DNA of 64,000 bases from Bacteroides sp. (GTDB lineage Bacteria; Bacteroidota; Bacteroidia; Bacteroidales; Muribaculaceae), in assembly GCA_014802325.1 (NCBI GenBank), contig JAAVCK010000005.1, positions 176,531 through 240,530 of the forward strand. The letters run 5' to 3'. Shown here piece after piece: positions 52,228 to 60,333 of the stretch (its first letter is position 1; every line of letters starts with the position of its first letter). Under the pieces are notes generated by a model. The model saw only the letters and a list, made by a program, of their open reading frames with translations. It was not told the DNA's origin and did no database searches. The position numbers and the translations under genes are program-made.

Positions 52228-52268
52228 AGCAGGAGATAAGCCGCACGGTTTATCTCCTGCTTCTTTTT
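52228..52268 (+). terminator. Terminator of the VDPDP secreted protein gene
   Basis: AGCAGGAGATAA (52228-52239) pairs perfectly with TTATCTCCTGCT (52250-52261), followed by TCTTTTT. Confidence 0.88.
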
Positions 52269-52302
52269 CGTCAAGCAGAATGATTCACCGCCTCTTATAT
52301 GG

Positions 52303-52480
52303 GCAAAAGGTAATTTCCAGGCCACGGAGCGGTTGAACATCAGCAGCTCATTTGTTCAACCACTCCGTGGTTGTATGCATAAGATTGATGTCACCCCGGG
52401 TGGCAAGCACCCGGGGTTAACTTTGTCAGAGCCACTCCGTGGCTTACATTCCTCACCCTCCTGCAAGAGCGCCCGGCAGG
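52303..52480. repeat. Palindromic mosaic repeat, copy A (internally deleted)
   Basis: A 178-bp copy of the element described for copy B. It lacks about 65 bases between two CGGAGCGG motifs, so hairpins H1 to H3 are collapsed into one arm. The right half (the TGTTCAACC arm, the CACCCGGGG stem and the AGCCACTCCGTGGCT stem) is intact. No credible gene. Confidence 0.8.
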
Positions 52481-52722
52481 GCAAAAGGTAATTTCCAGGC
52501 CGCGGAGCGGCCCACACCTCGTTAACCCCGGGTGCTTGCCACCCGGGGCCAACATGCCCCAAACGTCACAACCGCGGAGCGGTTGAACATCAGCATCTCA
52601 TTTGTTCAACCACTCCGTGGTTGTATGCATCAGATTGATGTCACCCCGGGTGGCAAGCACCCGGAGTTAACTTTGTCAGAGCCACTCCGTGGCTTACATT
52701 CCTCACCCTCATGCAGGAGCGT
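52481..52722. repeat. Palindromic mosaic repeat, copy B (full length)
   Basis: A 242-bp element made of ordered hairpins: GGCCGC-GGA-GCGGCC, CCCCGGGTG-CTTGC-CACCCGGGG, CAACCGC-GGA-GCGGTTG, AACCAC-TCC-GTGGTT, a CCCCGGGTG/CACCCGGAG stem with GCAAG loop, and AGCCAC-TCC-GTGGCT. The second three mirror the first three, so the whole unit is one large palindrome centred between GTTGAACA and TGTTCAAC. Short reading frames in it are by-products. 52723-52957, to its right, holds a small CACCTG/CAGGTG hairpin and nothing else recognised. Confidence 0.85.
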
Positions 52723-52957
52723 GCATTATTTGGGGATTTACCTGACGTAGAGTTTCGGTAAATACCTCAACCCTACGCTATTATGCTTTCACCTGCTGCG
52801 CAGGTGATGTCTACTTCTGTGGTTAAAGTATAGTCCCCAGTATGTGTTTCCCTACAAAACTGAATATTTTTAAGTTACGGCTGCGGAGTGAACTTTCGCC
52901 GATGCGGCGACGTTAGGATTATATCTTACGTTTCACTCATTTTCATTTCATTACATC

Positions 52958-53713
52958 ATGACCACCTCTGCCCTTACCCCGATAAAGCATAAGAATGAAT
53001 TTGCACGCTACGTACTCAATTTCATGCACCTGCTCGTGCTCGTGCTGTCGGTAGGACTGATTGTCTACATATCCATCGACACATTCAATGATGTGCAGTT
53101 TCTCGAAAACAAGTCATACATGACATTTCAACTCTGGGTATGCATAGTGTTTATACTCGACTTCTTTATAGAGATGATATTCGCGCCCGACAAATGGCGC
53201 TACATCCGTCACCGACTGGCGTTTCTGATACTCTCCATACCCTACTTGAATCTGCTTCCGGTGATGACAATGTTTCACATCACGCCTGATGTGCTGTTCT
53301 TCCTTCGCTTCATTCCGCTTTGTCGCGGCGCGCTTGCGCTGTCGATAGTGATGGGCTACGTGTCGAGCAATGCCGTGTCGTCGCTTTTCGCCTCCTACAT
53401 GGTGATAATGCTCATGGTCACTTACTTCGGCTCTCTCATATTCTTTCAACGCGAGCACGGCATAAATCCGCAGGTCGACACTTACTGGACGGCCCTGTGG
53501 TGGGCATTTATGAACATGGCCACCGTAGGCTGCGACGTCAATCCAATGACCGTGGCGGGTAAGATAGTGGCCGTGATACTCCCCATAGCCGGCATGATAA
53601 TCTTCCCTCTCTTCACCGTATATCTGACCAACTACGTTCAGCGCCACACACGCATTGCCGACCATAAGACATCCGACGATGCCAAGCAGACCTCCGATAG
53701 CTCAGATACCTGA
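52958..53713 (+). CDS. Six-span voltage-gated-like ion channel with atypical selectivity filter
   Basis: The 251-residue protein has about six hydrophobic segments (about 20-40, 55-75, 85-103, 107-125, 140-160, 197-222) and a pore loop YWTALWWAFMNMATVGCDVNPMT before the last span. The layout is that of a voltage-gated cation channel subunit. The filter reads TVGCD where potassium channels have TVGYGD, so the Tyr is replaced and one Gly is missing. Ion selectivity is therefore uncertain. The C-terminal tail is polar. It stands alone between two repeat elements. Confidence 0.8.
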   Translation: MTTSALTPIKHKNEFARYVLNFMHLLVLVLSVGLIVYISIDTFNDVQFLENKSYMTFQLWVCIVFILDFFIEMIFAPDKWRYIRHRLAFLILSIPYLNLLPVMTMFHITPDVLFFLRFIPLCRGALALSIVMGYVSSNAVSSLFASYMVIMLMVTYFGSLIFFQREHGINPQVDTYWTALWWAFMNMATVGCDVNPMTVAGKIVAVILPIAGMIIFPLFTVYLTNYVQRHTRIADHKTSDDAKQTSDSSDT

Positions 53714-53740
53714 TAATAAGCGCATTATATAGCCAATCCC

Positions 53741-53767
53741 GTAGGGACGCTCCCCAGGGAGCGTCCG
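53741..53767. repeat. GGGACGCTCC hairpin motif
   Basis: GGACGCTCCC and GGGAGCGTCC form a stem just left of mosaic copy C. Related motifs occur near 57162-57190 and, in the opposite orientation, near 58420-58447. Confidence 0.7.
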
Positions 53768-53772
53768 GCGGA

Positions 53773-54020
53773 GCAAAAAGGAAATTTCCAGGCCGCGGAG
53801 CGGCCCACACCTCGTTAACCCCGGGTGCTCGCCACCCGAGGCCAATATGACCCAAACGTCACAACCGCGGAGCGGTTGAACATCAGCAACTCATTTGTTC
53901 AACCACTCCGTGGTTGTATGCATCAGATTGATGTCACCCCGGGTGGCAAGCACCCGGGGTTAACTATGTCAGAGCCACTCCGTGGCTTACATTCCTCACC
54001 CTCCTGCAGGAGCGCCCGGC
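53773..54020. repeat. Palindromic mosaic repeat, copy C
   Basis: A 248-bp full-length copy in the same orientation as B, about 90 percent identical by eye. Differences include CTCGC in the second loop and CCCGAGG in its stem. Confidence 0.85.
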
Positions 54021-54059
54021 AAAGTAAAAGGGTGAGTTCGTAGTGGCTAACCGCCTCAA

Positions 54060-54190
54060 ATTAAGGGCTGGAAGCCCGTCGTTGTACATAACCGCGGGTG
54101 CAAGCCCGCGGATTGGCACTCCTGAGCACTTGAGCTGCGGAGCTGCGATGTCGTATAGGCGGCTCAAACAACATCGCAGCTCTGCAGCTC
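54060..54190. repeat. Second palindromic repeat type with a long stem
   Basis: Small hairpins (GGGCTGGAAGCCC, CCGCGGGTGCAAGCCCGCGG) are followed by a 20-base inverted repeat: 54132-54151 against 54171-54190, 19 of 20 matching, with a 19-base spacer. It resembles the mosaic elements in style (GGA-containing loops) but not in sequence. Confidence 0.65.
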
Positions 54191-54220
54191 ACGATGAGGT
54201 AGCCATTCGTAGATATATAA

Positions 54221-54255
54221 CAAAATCGCCCGCTGCGGAGTGCGCAGCGGGCGAT
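54221..54255 (-). terminator. Terminator of the 54.3-56.8 kb secreted protein gene
   Basis: ATCGCCCGCTGCG (54225-54237) pairs perfectly with CGCAGCGGGCGAT (54243-54255). On the minus strand it is followed by TTTTG. Confidence 0.85.
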
Positions 54256-54278
54256 GGTATTGAAGGGAAGAATGTGTA

Positions 54279-56771
54279 TTAGAGAACTACCTTCTTAACT
54301 TCGTTGCCCTGACGGCGGATGAATACTCCGTTTTCAGGATTAACGACGCGGATACCCTGGAGATTGAAGTATTCAACCTCGGCAGCAGCTGCGTCAACGG
54401 CAACGTTTTCGATACCGGTAGTTGCACCATCGCCGGTTACAGAGAGGGTCTTGATCTCGCTCTTGATATCCTTGATGGGGTCGTGAGAGAAGTAAGAGAG
54501 TGTTCCGGCCTTAGAGAGTACCACGCCTTCGGCGGGAACGAGTGAGAACTCCTTGCCGTTGACAGTGAACTTGGCAACGGGAGCATCAGCTTCTTCAGCG
54601 CGAGCCACTACGGCTGCGGGAGCGGGTGCGGCTACAGCCTCAGCGAAGTGATAATATACATTGTGGTGATCCTCAGCAGGAGTGATGACGATGGTCTTGT
54701 TGCTACCGGCGAGTTCGATTTCTTCTGCAACATCCTCATTTTCTACAGATGCCGAGGGAGCGGCGGGAGCGTGGAGAGCGTCGGTAGTCACGACCTCGAC
54801 TACCATGCTGATATCATCGGAGCTCTCGAGTCCTGAGTGAAGCTCTACGTCAAATGAGTTGAGCATGATGTGGTCGATAGCGACAGCGGTAGGATTCTTG
54901 CCGTCGTTTGACTCGATGAGAGTAGCTGTTTCCTCGGTGTATGTGTTATTGGCAACCTTAGAGAAGTAGAGCTTATCGCTGGGGGTAGCGCTGTTGGCGA
55001 TAGCGTAGATAGTAGCCGAAGTCACTACCTTGCCCTCGGGAGCTGCTACGGTGTAGACGATCTGCTCGTTGCCTGTGATGATACCTTTCACTTTGATAGA
55101 GTTGTAATCAGTACCTCCAACGGTGATGGTTGAGTTACCCTTGCCGATGTTGTTGCTGCCGGTGCGGGTCACTACATAGCCTGCAGCGTCGGTTGATGAC
55201 TTGCCGTCGATAGTACCGAGAGCCACCACGTGGTTCTTGTAGCTTACTTCGTTGGGATCTTTGGGCACGATGTAACCGATACCGTTGACCTGATATGTAG
55301 TACCTATAGCATACATATTGTATTCCTGACCGGCTTCGAGTTCGATCTCAGAGATACCGAACACGTAGTCAGTACCTACCCAATCGCCGAGATATACGTT
55401 CTTTTCGAGAACAACGGTAGGCTCGTCGGTGTCGTCAAATTTGAGCGATTTGCCGTCGTTGGCCTTGAAGCTGTAGTAGTGGTTGCAGGTGATCACGTTG
55501 TTTTCCACATCGTCGATTTCTTCATAGAGGCTTTCGTCTTCAATAGTCTGACGGCGGCCGTAGACGTAGAGTGTAAGATTAACGTTGGGCTTCACCACGA
55601 GCGAAGTAGTCTTGCGGGCTTCAGTCTCATTGTCACCATATTCATCGCCATAGGGATCTTCGTCGCTGGGTTCGCTGTTAACGCGCACCTGGATTGATTT
55701 TGAGAATGAATGACCTGCATATTCGCCTGATACCTTACCATCGATAGTCTCGCTATGAGCAATGATAGTAAGATTTTCGTCTTCGTATAATGGGCCTACG
55801 GGATAGCTGTCCTTGTCGGCTTTATAGATGGCATCAAGCTCGGGAACGAGAGTCTCGATATTGGGATCAACGAGCTTCTTAACTACTCTATTAGTATTAA
55901 CATTTATGGTAAGAGTCGAAGCTCCTGGACGGTAGCTGTCGTTACCTTCAAAGGCTGCAGTAATTACCGCTTTACCTTCTTTGGTGTTCTTAAGAACTAT
56001 TTCACCGGCTTCATTAACCTCTGCTACGTCAGCATTTGTAGAAGTGTAGGTAACATCAAGATTGTTGGGGTTAAGCAACTCGGGAAGAGCAGGCACATTA
56101 TCACGTACCTTGTAAGAGATTTCGCTTTCGCTCCACTCTATACCGGCTGCCTCGCGGCTCTCACCGGTTGCTTCGGCTTCACCCATGATTACCACATTGG
56201 CAAAGTTGAATTCGCGGGTAGTTCCGGTATCACCGCTGTTTGACGAATAAATATAGAGGCGGATTATACTGGGTTCTTCTGAGGCAATGCCTGAGATTGA
56301 ATAAGAATGATGAAAGTTCACTGAGGCATCAGCGGTACTTTGATTTCCTTTTTGTCCTACCGCACCGGTCTTGATATTTTTCGATTCATCACCTACGTAG
56401 AGGACAATATCTGCACGGGCATTACCCCACTTTGCACCGGCAAAGTCAAAATCGATTTTAGTAGCCTTGAAATTATAGCCGGTGGAAGGTATAACCTTGA
56501 ATTCCACGTAACCATCGGTATTATTAATAGCACCTACGTGTTTCCAGGTAGTCATATCAATATTGCCTGACGAAGGCTGAATGGTGCGGGTACCACCATC
56601 TGCTACAGTAGCTCCTTTAGATTGAACACCGGTGATGGCATTAGAAGAAGTAACAGCTTCAATACCATCGAAATCCTTTGTTCCTAAGGTCCATGTGGCC
56701 GTAACACTTTCCTGTGCCCAAGCCCCGATAGACATCAAGGACGCCGCAAAGAGAGTAAAGATTTTTTTCAT
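54279..56771 (-). CDS. Large secreted protein with Ig-like domain and shared C-terminal tail
   Basis: The 830-residue protein has a signal peptide (about 1-19, ending GAWAQ). An N-terminal beta-sandwich (about 20-200) follows, then a Big_2-like Ig domain (about 215-295, with DVTYTSTNADVAEVNEAGEIVLKNTKEGKAVITAAFEGN) and repeated beta-rich segments. The C-terminus has EYFNLQGIRVVNPENGVFIRRQGNEVKK, the tail also found in the pectinesterase and the VDPDP protein. No catalytic motif was recognised. Likely exported to the surface. Confidence 0.75.
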   Translation of the reverse strand: MKKIFTLFAASLMSIGAWAQESVTATWTLGTKDFDGIEAVTSSNAITGVQSKGATVADGGTRTIQPSSGNIDMTTWKHVGAINNTDGYVEFKVIPSTGYNFKATKIDFDFAGAKWGNARADIVLYVGDESKNIKTGAVGQKGNQSTADASVNFHHSYSISGIASEEPSIIRLYIYSSNSGDTGTTREFNFANVVIMGEAEATGESREAAGIEWSESEISYKVRDNVPALPELLNPNNLDVTYTSTNADVAEVNEAGEIVLKNTKEGKAVITAAFEGNDSYRPGASTLTINVNTNRVVKKLVDPNIETLVPELDAIYKADKDSYPVGPLYEDENLTIIAHSETIDGKVSGEYAGHSFSKSIQVRVNSEPSDEDPYGDEYGDNETEARKTTSLVVKPNVNLTLYVYGRRQTIEDESLYEEIDDVENNVITCNHYYSFKANDGKSLKFDDTDEPTVVLEKNVYLGDWVGTDYVFGISEIELEAGQEYNMYAIGTTYQVNGIGYIVPKDPNEVSYKNHVVALGTIDGKSSTDAAGYVVTRTGSNNIGKGNSTITVGGTDYNSIKVKGIITGNEQIVYTVAAPEGKVVTSATIYAIANSATPSDKLYFSKVANNTYTEETATLIESNDGKNPTAVAIDHIMLNSFDVELHSGLESSDDISMVVEVVTTDALHAPAAPSASVENEDVAEEIELAGSNKTIVITPAEDHHNVYYHFAEAVAAPAPAAVVARAEEADAPVAKFTVNGKEFSLVPAEGVVLSKAGTLSYFSHDPIKDIKSEIKTLSVTGDGATTGIENVAVDAAAAEVEYFNLQGIRVVNPENGVFIRRQGNEVKKVVL

Positions 56772-57023
56772 GTAATTGGTTTTAGATTGTGTTATTTGGT
56801 TAAAGATATTTTCATGGTTGGTGCGTAGATCGTTGAAAAAGTACCTGAAAAATAATGGCTTAGAATAAAGTTTCTTTCTATACCTTAATTTTATCCTTCG
56901 CTATTTGTCAAACTAATATATAATATGTAGTATCCGACAAAGTAATCAGTTTTTCAGGCGCACTAAGATAGCAAAATGCGGCGCATAAAGGGTCGTTACC
57001 TCCCTTATACACCTTTTGCTCAG

Positions 57024-57055
57024 CAAATATACAACCGAAATTACCCCTCCCCAAA
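57024..57055 (-). promoter_or_regulatory. Promoter of the 54.3-56.8 kb secreted protein gene
   Basis: On the minus strand: TTTG (57052-57055), 20 bases, TATATTTG (57024-57031). This implies a leader of about 245 bases before the ATG at 56771. A nearer imperfect -7 element, TTACTTTG, occurs at 56938-56945. Confidence 0.6.
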
Positions 57056-57283
57056 TTTTTAACGTAGTTTAACACTTAAACAGGATTACATCTTTGCGCC
57101 TCCCTGAACCGGTGGCTATCCCTCCGTGGTGAAATTGCTGCGCAATATTACGGTTGCTCATGTAGGGGCGCTTCACAGGAGCGCCCGGCCGGGCAAAAAT
57201 GTAATTTCCACCCCGTGGTGGCGCGGCGAAGTCTGTCAACGGCGGGGGAATTTCGGAGATGTGATGTATTTTCGCTGAATTTT

Positions 57284-57315
57284 TTTGCTTGTGAGCGGAA
57301 GTGTTTATAACTTTG
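57284..57315 (+). promoter_or_regulatory. Promoter of the reverse rubrerythrin gene
   Basis: TTTG (57284-57287), 20 bases, TAACTTTG (57308-57315), giving a leader of about 50 bases. Confidence 0.8.
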
Positions 57316-57372
57316 CGTATGTGTTAAATCAACTTCTAATTTTTAATAATCCGCTTTAAATAATTACGTACA

Positions 57373-57933
57373 ATGGAAAAGAAATTTTTGTGTGTAAAGT
57401 GCGGCTACATCCACGAAGGTGCTGAGGCCCCCGATGTATGCCCCGTGTGTGGTGCTCCCAAAAGCGCTTTTAAGGAAATCACCGATGAGGAAGCCGGAGC
57501 TCTGGAATTTGTCACCGAACATATTATAGGCGTTGCCGCCGATACCGACGAAGAAATGAAGGCCGATCTCCGCGCTCACTACAATGGCGAATGCTCGGAG
57601 GTAGGCCAGTATCTCGCTATGGCCCGTCAGGCCGATCGCGAGGGCTATCCTGAAATCGCCGAAGCTTTCCGCCGCTATGCATGGGAAGAGGCTGAGCACG
57701 CTGCCAAGTTTGCCGAACTCCTCGGTGACAATGTATGGTCGACCCGCGAGAATCTTGAAAAGCGCATGCAGGCTGAAGCCGGTGCCAATGCCGACAAGAT
57801 GCGCATAGCCAAGCGCGCCAAGGAGCTCAATCTCGACGCTATCCACGATACCGTTCACGAAATGGCTAAGGATGAAGCCCGCCACGGCAAAGGCTTCGAG
57901 GGTCTCTACAACCGCTTCTTCAAGAAAGCTTGA
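57373..57933 (+). CDS. Reverse rubrerythrin (NADH-dependent peroxidase)
   Basis: The 186-residue protein has an N-terminal rubredoxin domain with CVKC (Cys7, Cys10) and CPVC (Cys23, Cys26), followed by a ferritin-like diiron domain with [22 protein letters not shown] and [10 protein letters not shown]. That domain order, rubredoxin first, defines reverse rubrerythrin, which reduces hydrogen peroxide (and oxygen) in anaerobes using NADH through electron donors. It is monocistronic, with a strong promoter. Its stop abuts an AT-rich repeat array. Confidence 0.92.
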   Translation: MEKKFLCVKCGYIHEGAEAPDVCPVCGAPKSAFKEITDEEAGALEFVTEHIIGVAADTDEEMKADLRAHYNGECSEVGQYLAMARQADREGYPEIAEAFRRYAWEEAEHAAKFAELLGDNVWSTRENLEKRMQAEAGANADKMRIAKRAKELNLDAIHDTVHEMAKDEARHGKGFEGLYNRFFKKA

Positions 57934-58099
57934 TGATTCATGATTCCGAGTTGATTCATGATTCACGATTTATGATTCATGATTCATTACGAAATAGGAT
58001 TCACGATTCAGAATCTAAAATAGGTTCATGAATCGTGAATCCTAAATTTTTATGAATTCATCATGAATTATGAATCATGAATCCTTAATCATGAATCAA
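57934..58099. repeat. AT-rich degenerate ATGATT repeat array, copy 3
   Basis: The left block reads GATTCATGATT-type units; the right block reads the inverted form (CATGAATC). It starts directly after the rubrerythrin stop and ends at mosaic copy D. Confidence 0.7.
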
Positions 58100-58346
58100 A
58101 AAAATGGTAATTTCCAGGCCGCGGAGCGGCCCAAACCTCGTTAACGCCGGGTGCTCGCCACCCGGGGCCAACATGACAAAACGTCACAACCGCGGAGCGG
58201 TTGAACATCAGCAGCTCATTTGTTCAACCACTCCGTGGTTGTATGCATTAGATTGATGTAACCCCGGGTGCAAGCACCCGGGGTTAACTTTGTCAGAGCC
58301 ACTCCGTGGCTTACATTCCTCAGCCTCCTGCAAGAGCGTCCGGCAG
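58100..58346. repeat. Palindromic mosaic repeat, copy D
   Basis: A 247-bp full-length copy in the same orientation as B and C. Differences include ACGCCGGGTG for ACCCCGGGTG and a CCCCGGGTGCAAGCACCCGGGG stem with a shortened loop. Bases 58347-58461 to its right hold GC-rich unique sequence and an inverted GGACGCTCC motif. Confidence 0.85.
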
Positions 58347-58461
58347 AGCAAAAAGGTAATTTCACCGCCGTAGTCGCGCCCCATTCTTCGTGCAGCGAAG
58401 CGGCAAGCCGATTACGCCGCCGGACGCTCCCCAGTGAGCGTCCCTACAGATCCATCAAAAA

Positions 58462-58529
58462 ATCATGAATCATGAATCCTTAATCATGAATTAACTCGGA
58501 ATCATAAATCATGAATCAAAAAAGAATCA
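58462..58529. repeat. AT-rich degenerate ATGATT repeat array, copy 4
   Basis: AATCATGAATCATGAATCC-type units run up to and include the stop codon of the metallophosphoesterase gene. The segment 58482-58503 is the inverted counterpart of 57942-57963 (21 of 22). Confidence 0.7.
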
Positions 58530-59705
58530 TGAATCAGCTCGGCGGAGTGTGATGCGGGTGATTTCGGGCCATGCACCAAGGCGGAGGGGGAAGAGATGGC
58601 CCAGACCGATGTTGACAAACAGCTTGCGGCCGTCATCAGCTGTATAGAGGCCGTTATGCTCGGGATAGATGCGCGACGCGGGTGAGTAGCCCATGAATGA
58701 GAACTGCATGTCGTGGGTGTGGCCTGCGAGCATGAGCTGCACATTGCTCTGCGGGAGCACTTCGCGGCGCCAGTGAGTGGGGTCGTGAGAGAGGAGCACG
58801 GTATAGCGGCCGTCGACTCCGGCAAGCGCCTGCTTCAGATCGCCACGGCAAGGGAAAGGAGGACTGCCCGAATTTTCCACTCCGGCTATGGCTATCGAAG
58901 CGTTGCCGCGGGTGATGATGGCATTTTCATTGTTGAGCAGACGCCAGCCCATATCGCGCTGACGCATAGCGAGCGAGGAGAGGTGACCGAAAGTACCTAC
59001 CGTGGTGGCGAGGCGTGAATATGTGCCGTAGTCGTGATTGCCGAGCACCGAGAATACGCCGTCGGCAGCGGTGATCTGCGAGAGGTAGGGCATGAACTCG
59101 TCTACCTCGTCGGCATCGCTATTGATAAGGTCGCCGGTGAATGCCACGGCATCAGCTCCGAGCGAATTGACTATTTCGACGGCCTTGCGGACACCGGCGG
59201 CATTGCCATGCCAGCTGCCTGCGTGGAAGTCGCTGAGCTGCACGATGGTATATCCGTCAAACTCAGCGGGAAGCGTGTCAGACTCAATCTCGATCTCGCG
59301 CACACGGAAGCGGCGTTTACCGGCCGTAGCGCCATATACGAGGGTGAAGAGTGCGGCCACCGCCACGGCTATTCCGCTCCATGTGGCGGCATAGCTGTCG
59401 GCGCCGAGAGCTTCGAGCGAGGTCAGGGTAGCTACAAATCCTATCTTGGGGAGCACTATGGCGAGAGCTGCTATGATGATGACGCCTACATTATGATACA
59501 CGGCGCTGCATCGGCTGCGACGAAACATCATTCCGGCCGTGGCCAGCGAGGCTATGATAAGGAGTGAGGGTATCCAGTAGGCGGTGCCGAGCCACTCGGG
59601 CCACCAGTTGATGGCGAAGCGCGAATAGATGTAGAAATCGGGCACCAGAATGGCACTCGTAACCACTACGGCAATGAGGAGATTGCGGAGAATTGATGAC
59701 TTCAT
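58527..59705 (-). CDS. Membrane-anchored metallophosphoesterase
   Basis: From ATG 59705 the protein has 392 residues. Several N-terminal membrane spans (about 1-130) are followed by a calcineurin-like phosphoesterase domain with VQLSDFHAGSW, FTGDLINSDADEVDEF, LGNHDYGTYS, LLSHDPTHW and LAGHTHDMQ, the complete dimetal site. The family includes YkuE and related envelope phosphoesterases; a phospholipid or lipid A precursor substrate is possible but unproven. An earlier in-frame TTG at 59735 is unlikely to be the start. The last residues and stop come from the repeat array. Confidence 0.88.
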   Translation of the reverse strand: MKSSILRNLLIAVVVTSAILVPDFYIYSRFAINWWPEWLGTAYWIPSLLIIASLATAGMMFRRSRCSAVYHNVGVIIIAALAIVLPKIGFVATLTSLEALGADSYAATWSGIAVAVAALFTLVYGATAGKRRFRVREIEIESDTLPAEFDGYTIVQLSDFHAGSWHGNAAGVRKAVEIVNSLGADAVAFTGDLINSDADEVDEFMPYLSQITAADGVFSVLGNHDYGTYSRLATTVGTFGHLSSLAMRQRDMGWRLLNNENAIITRGNASIAIAGVENSGSPPFPCRGDLKQALAGVDGRYTVLLSHDPTHWRREVLPQSNVQLMLAGHTHDMQFSFMGYSPASRIYPEHNGLYTADDGRKLFVNIGLGHLFPLRLGAWPEITRITLRRADS

Positions 59706-59811
59706 TAAGGGGGAGTTAATAATTTGCAGTGTCAAGTATATATGAATGTGGATGCAAAATTAATCAACCTTATGGTTAAAATCAATACGTGAAAAGTTAA
59801 CAATATTAAAA

Positions 59812-60288
59812 TCAGAGATTGTCGGGTGTCACGGTGACCTCCATACCCTTGAAAACGTAGGGGCGCAGGCGGAGCAGATCGTCGTTGAGCAGACGGATGC
59901 AGCCCTCGCTGTCGCGGGTGGACATACGCTCGGGGAAGCATGTGCCGTGGATGCCTATGCCCTTATGCGGAGGAGTGAGCAGGCGGAAGAAGTAGGGGCC
60001 GTAGGCGCCTTTGCGCTCGCCGCCGCCGTCGTTGAAGTCATGAGTCCACGACGAAGCATCCTGTATCTGAGTGATGGTAAATGTGCCTTCGGGGGTGCGC
60101 ATGTCGCCCTTGCGCTGCTTGTCACCGAGATTTTTGCCTACACACACCGGGGCGCGGAAGAGCGTATCGGCTTTCTCGCTGATGACGTAGAGCATGAGTG
60201 CCGGCTTGTCGATTACTATGCGGTCGGCTGCCATGCCGGCTGAGGCCGACAGGAGTAAGAGGGAGATGGCGGTGATGATTGTTTTCAT
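59812..60288 (-). CDS. L,D-transpeptidase (YkuD domain) secreted protein
   Basis: The 158-residue protein has a signal peptide (about 1-20). The YkuD catalytic motif is complete: GIGIHGTC (His114) and STRDSEGCIRLLNDDL (Cys130). It forms or cleaves 3-3 cross-links or attaches proteins to peptidoglycan in the periplasm. It is separated from the metallophosphoesterase gene by 106 bases and is divergent from sufC. Confidence 0.92.
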   Translation of the reverse strand: MKTIITAISLLLLSASAGMAADRIVIDKPALMLYVISEKADTLFRAPVCVGKNLGDKQRKGDMRTPEGTFTITQIQDASSWTHDFNDGGGERKGAYGPYFFRLLTPPHKGIGIHGTCFPERMSTRDSEGCIRLLNDDLLRLRPYVFKGMEVTVTPDNL

Positions 60289-60333
60289 AATAGTGCAAAG
60301 GTCGGCAGTTTTTCCGAGAATTGCAATAGGGGA

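Larger units (their letters stand above)
56772..57372. other. Intergenic region between divergent genes, with partial repeat
   Basis: This 601-base region holds the promoters of the minus-strand secreted protein and of the rubrerythrin gene, plus a degenerate fragment related to the mosaic repeat (57117-57213, with GGGGCGCTTC/GAGCGCCC and GTAATTTCCA). No gene recognised. Confidence 0.6.

Noticed and set aside
52356..52562. Short reading frames in the mosaic repeats (also 52532-52750, 53613-53855, 53825-54043, 58268-58468)
   Set aside because: They recur only because the repeat recurs, they encode the palindromic DNA (APGVNEVWAAPRPG and similar), and changes between copies do not favour synonymous sites by eye.
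52303..58346. CRISPR array
   Set aside because: Only four copies of about 180-250 bp, irregularly spaced by genes, with no uniform short spacers and no cas genes.
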